Positions 21,839-21,848 of a stretch of 21,848 bases of DNA are shown piece by piece. Every line of letters begins with the position of its first letter. Positions within the stretch are counted from its first letter, which is position 1. Source of the stretch: JBBIQV01 sp964555285. GTDB lineage: Bacteria > Nitrospirota > Nitrospiria > Nitrospirales > Nitrospiraceae. The DNA lies in contig CAZKRM010000049.1 of NCBI GenBank assembly GCA_964555285.1, forward strand, positions 1 through 21,848, read 5' to 3'. The position numbers and the translations under genes are program-made. A model generated the notes under the pieces. It was not told the DNA's origin. It did no database searches and worked only from the letters and a program-made list of their open reading frames with translations.

Positions 21839-21848
21839 TGTACAACCT
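21801..21848. other. Possible end of a second mobile element
   Basis: Integrase homology ends at about 21795. The sequence from 21801 starts GTGTCAACGACTTTGAGACA, with GTGTC and GACAC forming a short inverted repeat. This looks like the terminus of another insertion sequence running off the window, perhaps IS21-like, but no transposase is visible to prove it. Confidence 0.3.

Overview
The window is GC-rich bacterial chromosome from a Gram-negative, diderm organism. It encodes outer-membrane and periplasmic metal-resistance parts, several lipoproteins with lipoboxes, a Tat-exported copper oxidase and an outer-membrane CopB. The gene mix and the dispersed palindromic repeats suggest the phylum Nitrospirota (Nitrospira-like). 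That assignment rests on recall of family resemblance, not on a marker gene.

Region 1 (1-5062) is a copper operon on the plus strand. It holds the C-terminal half of a CusA-type copper/silver RND pump, a small TPR lipoprotein, the multicopper oxidase CopA and the outer-membrane protein CopB, joined by 1-33 bp gaps or ATGA overlaps. The pump carries the methionine triad expected for Cu(I)/Ag(I). Its N-terminal half, and presumably cusB/cusC, lie upstream of the window. Together the genes would export Cu(I) and oxidise or bind copper in the periplasm.

Region 2 (5063-6778) has a 196-bp palindromic MITE-like element between convergent genes. It is followed by three small lipoprotein genes; two are divergently transcribed paralogues of an unnamed family.

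Region 3 (6978-11353) is a second heavy-metal efflux unit: a membrane-fusion lipoprotein (CzcB-like) translationally coupled to a full-length RND pump (CzcA-like). The pump lacks the copper methionine triad and has an atypical TM4 motif. No outer-membrane factor gene accompanies it.

Region 4 (11354-14708) is accessory DNA. A roughly 540-bp cluster of degenerate hairpin repeats is followed by three toxin-antitoxin-like loci: MNT/HEPN, an Rv0078B-like antitoxin with a 3'-truncated nucleotidyltransferase, and RelE/Phd-YefM in toxin-first order. A coiled-coil gene interrupted by an in-frame stop comes next. Short GC palindromes and GTGTCAG hairpins are scattered here, one at the point where the nucleotidyltransferase breaks off.

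Region 5 (14709-19221) encodes a secreted protein of unknown function, a decayed membrane-protein remnant (perhaps a cation/calcium exchanger) and an intact P2A-type Ca2+ ATPase. The ATPase carries an in-frame insertion made of heptanucleotide repeats.

Region 6 (19222-21848) is the edge of an integrated island. It holds a 50-nt 3' half of tRNA-Lys(CUU) as an attachment-site remnant and a P4-type tyrosine integrase split by a complete 1306-bp ISL3-family insertion sequence. The IS has 25-bp inverted repeats and an 8-bp target duplication. The integrase is also truncated at its 3' end, so the island can no longer mobilise itself with this enzyme.
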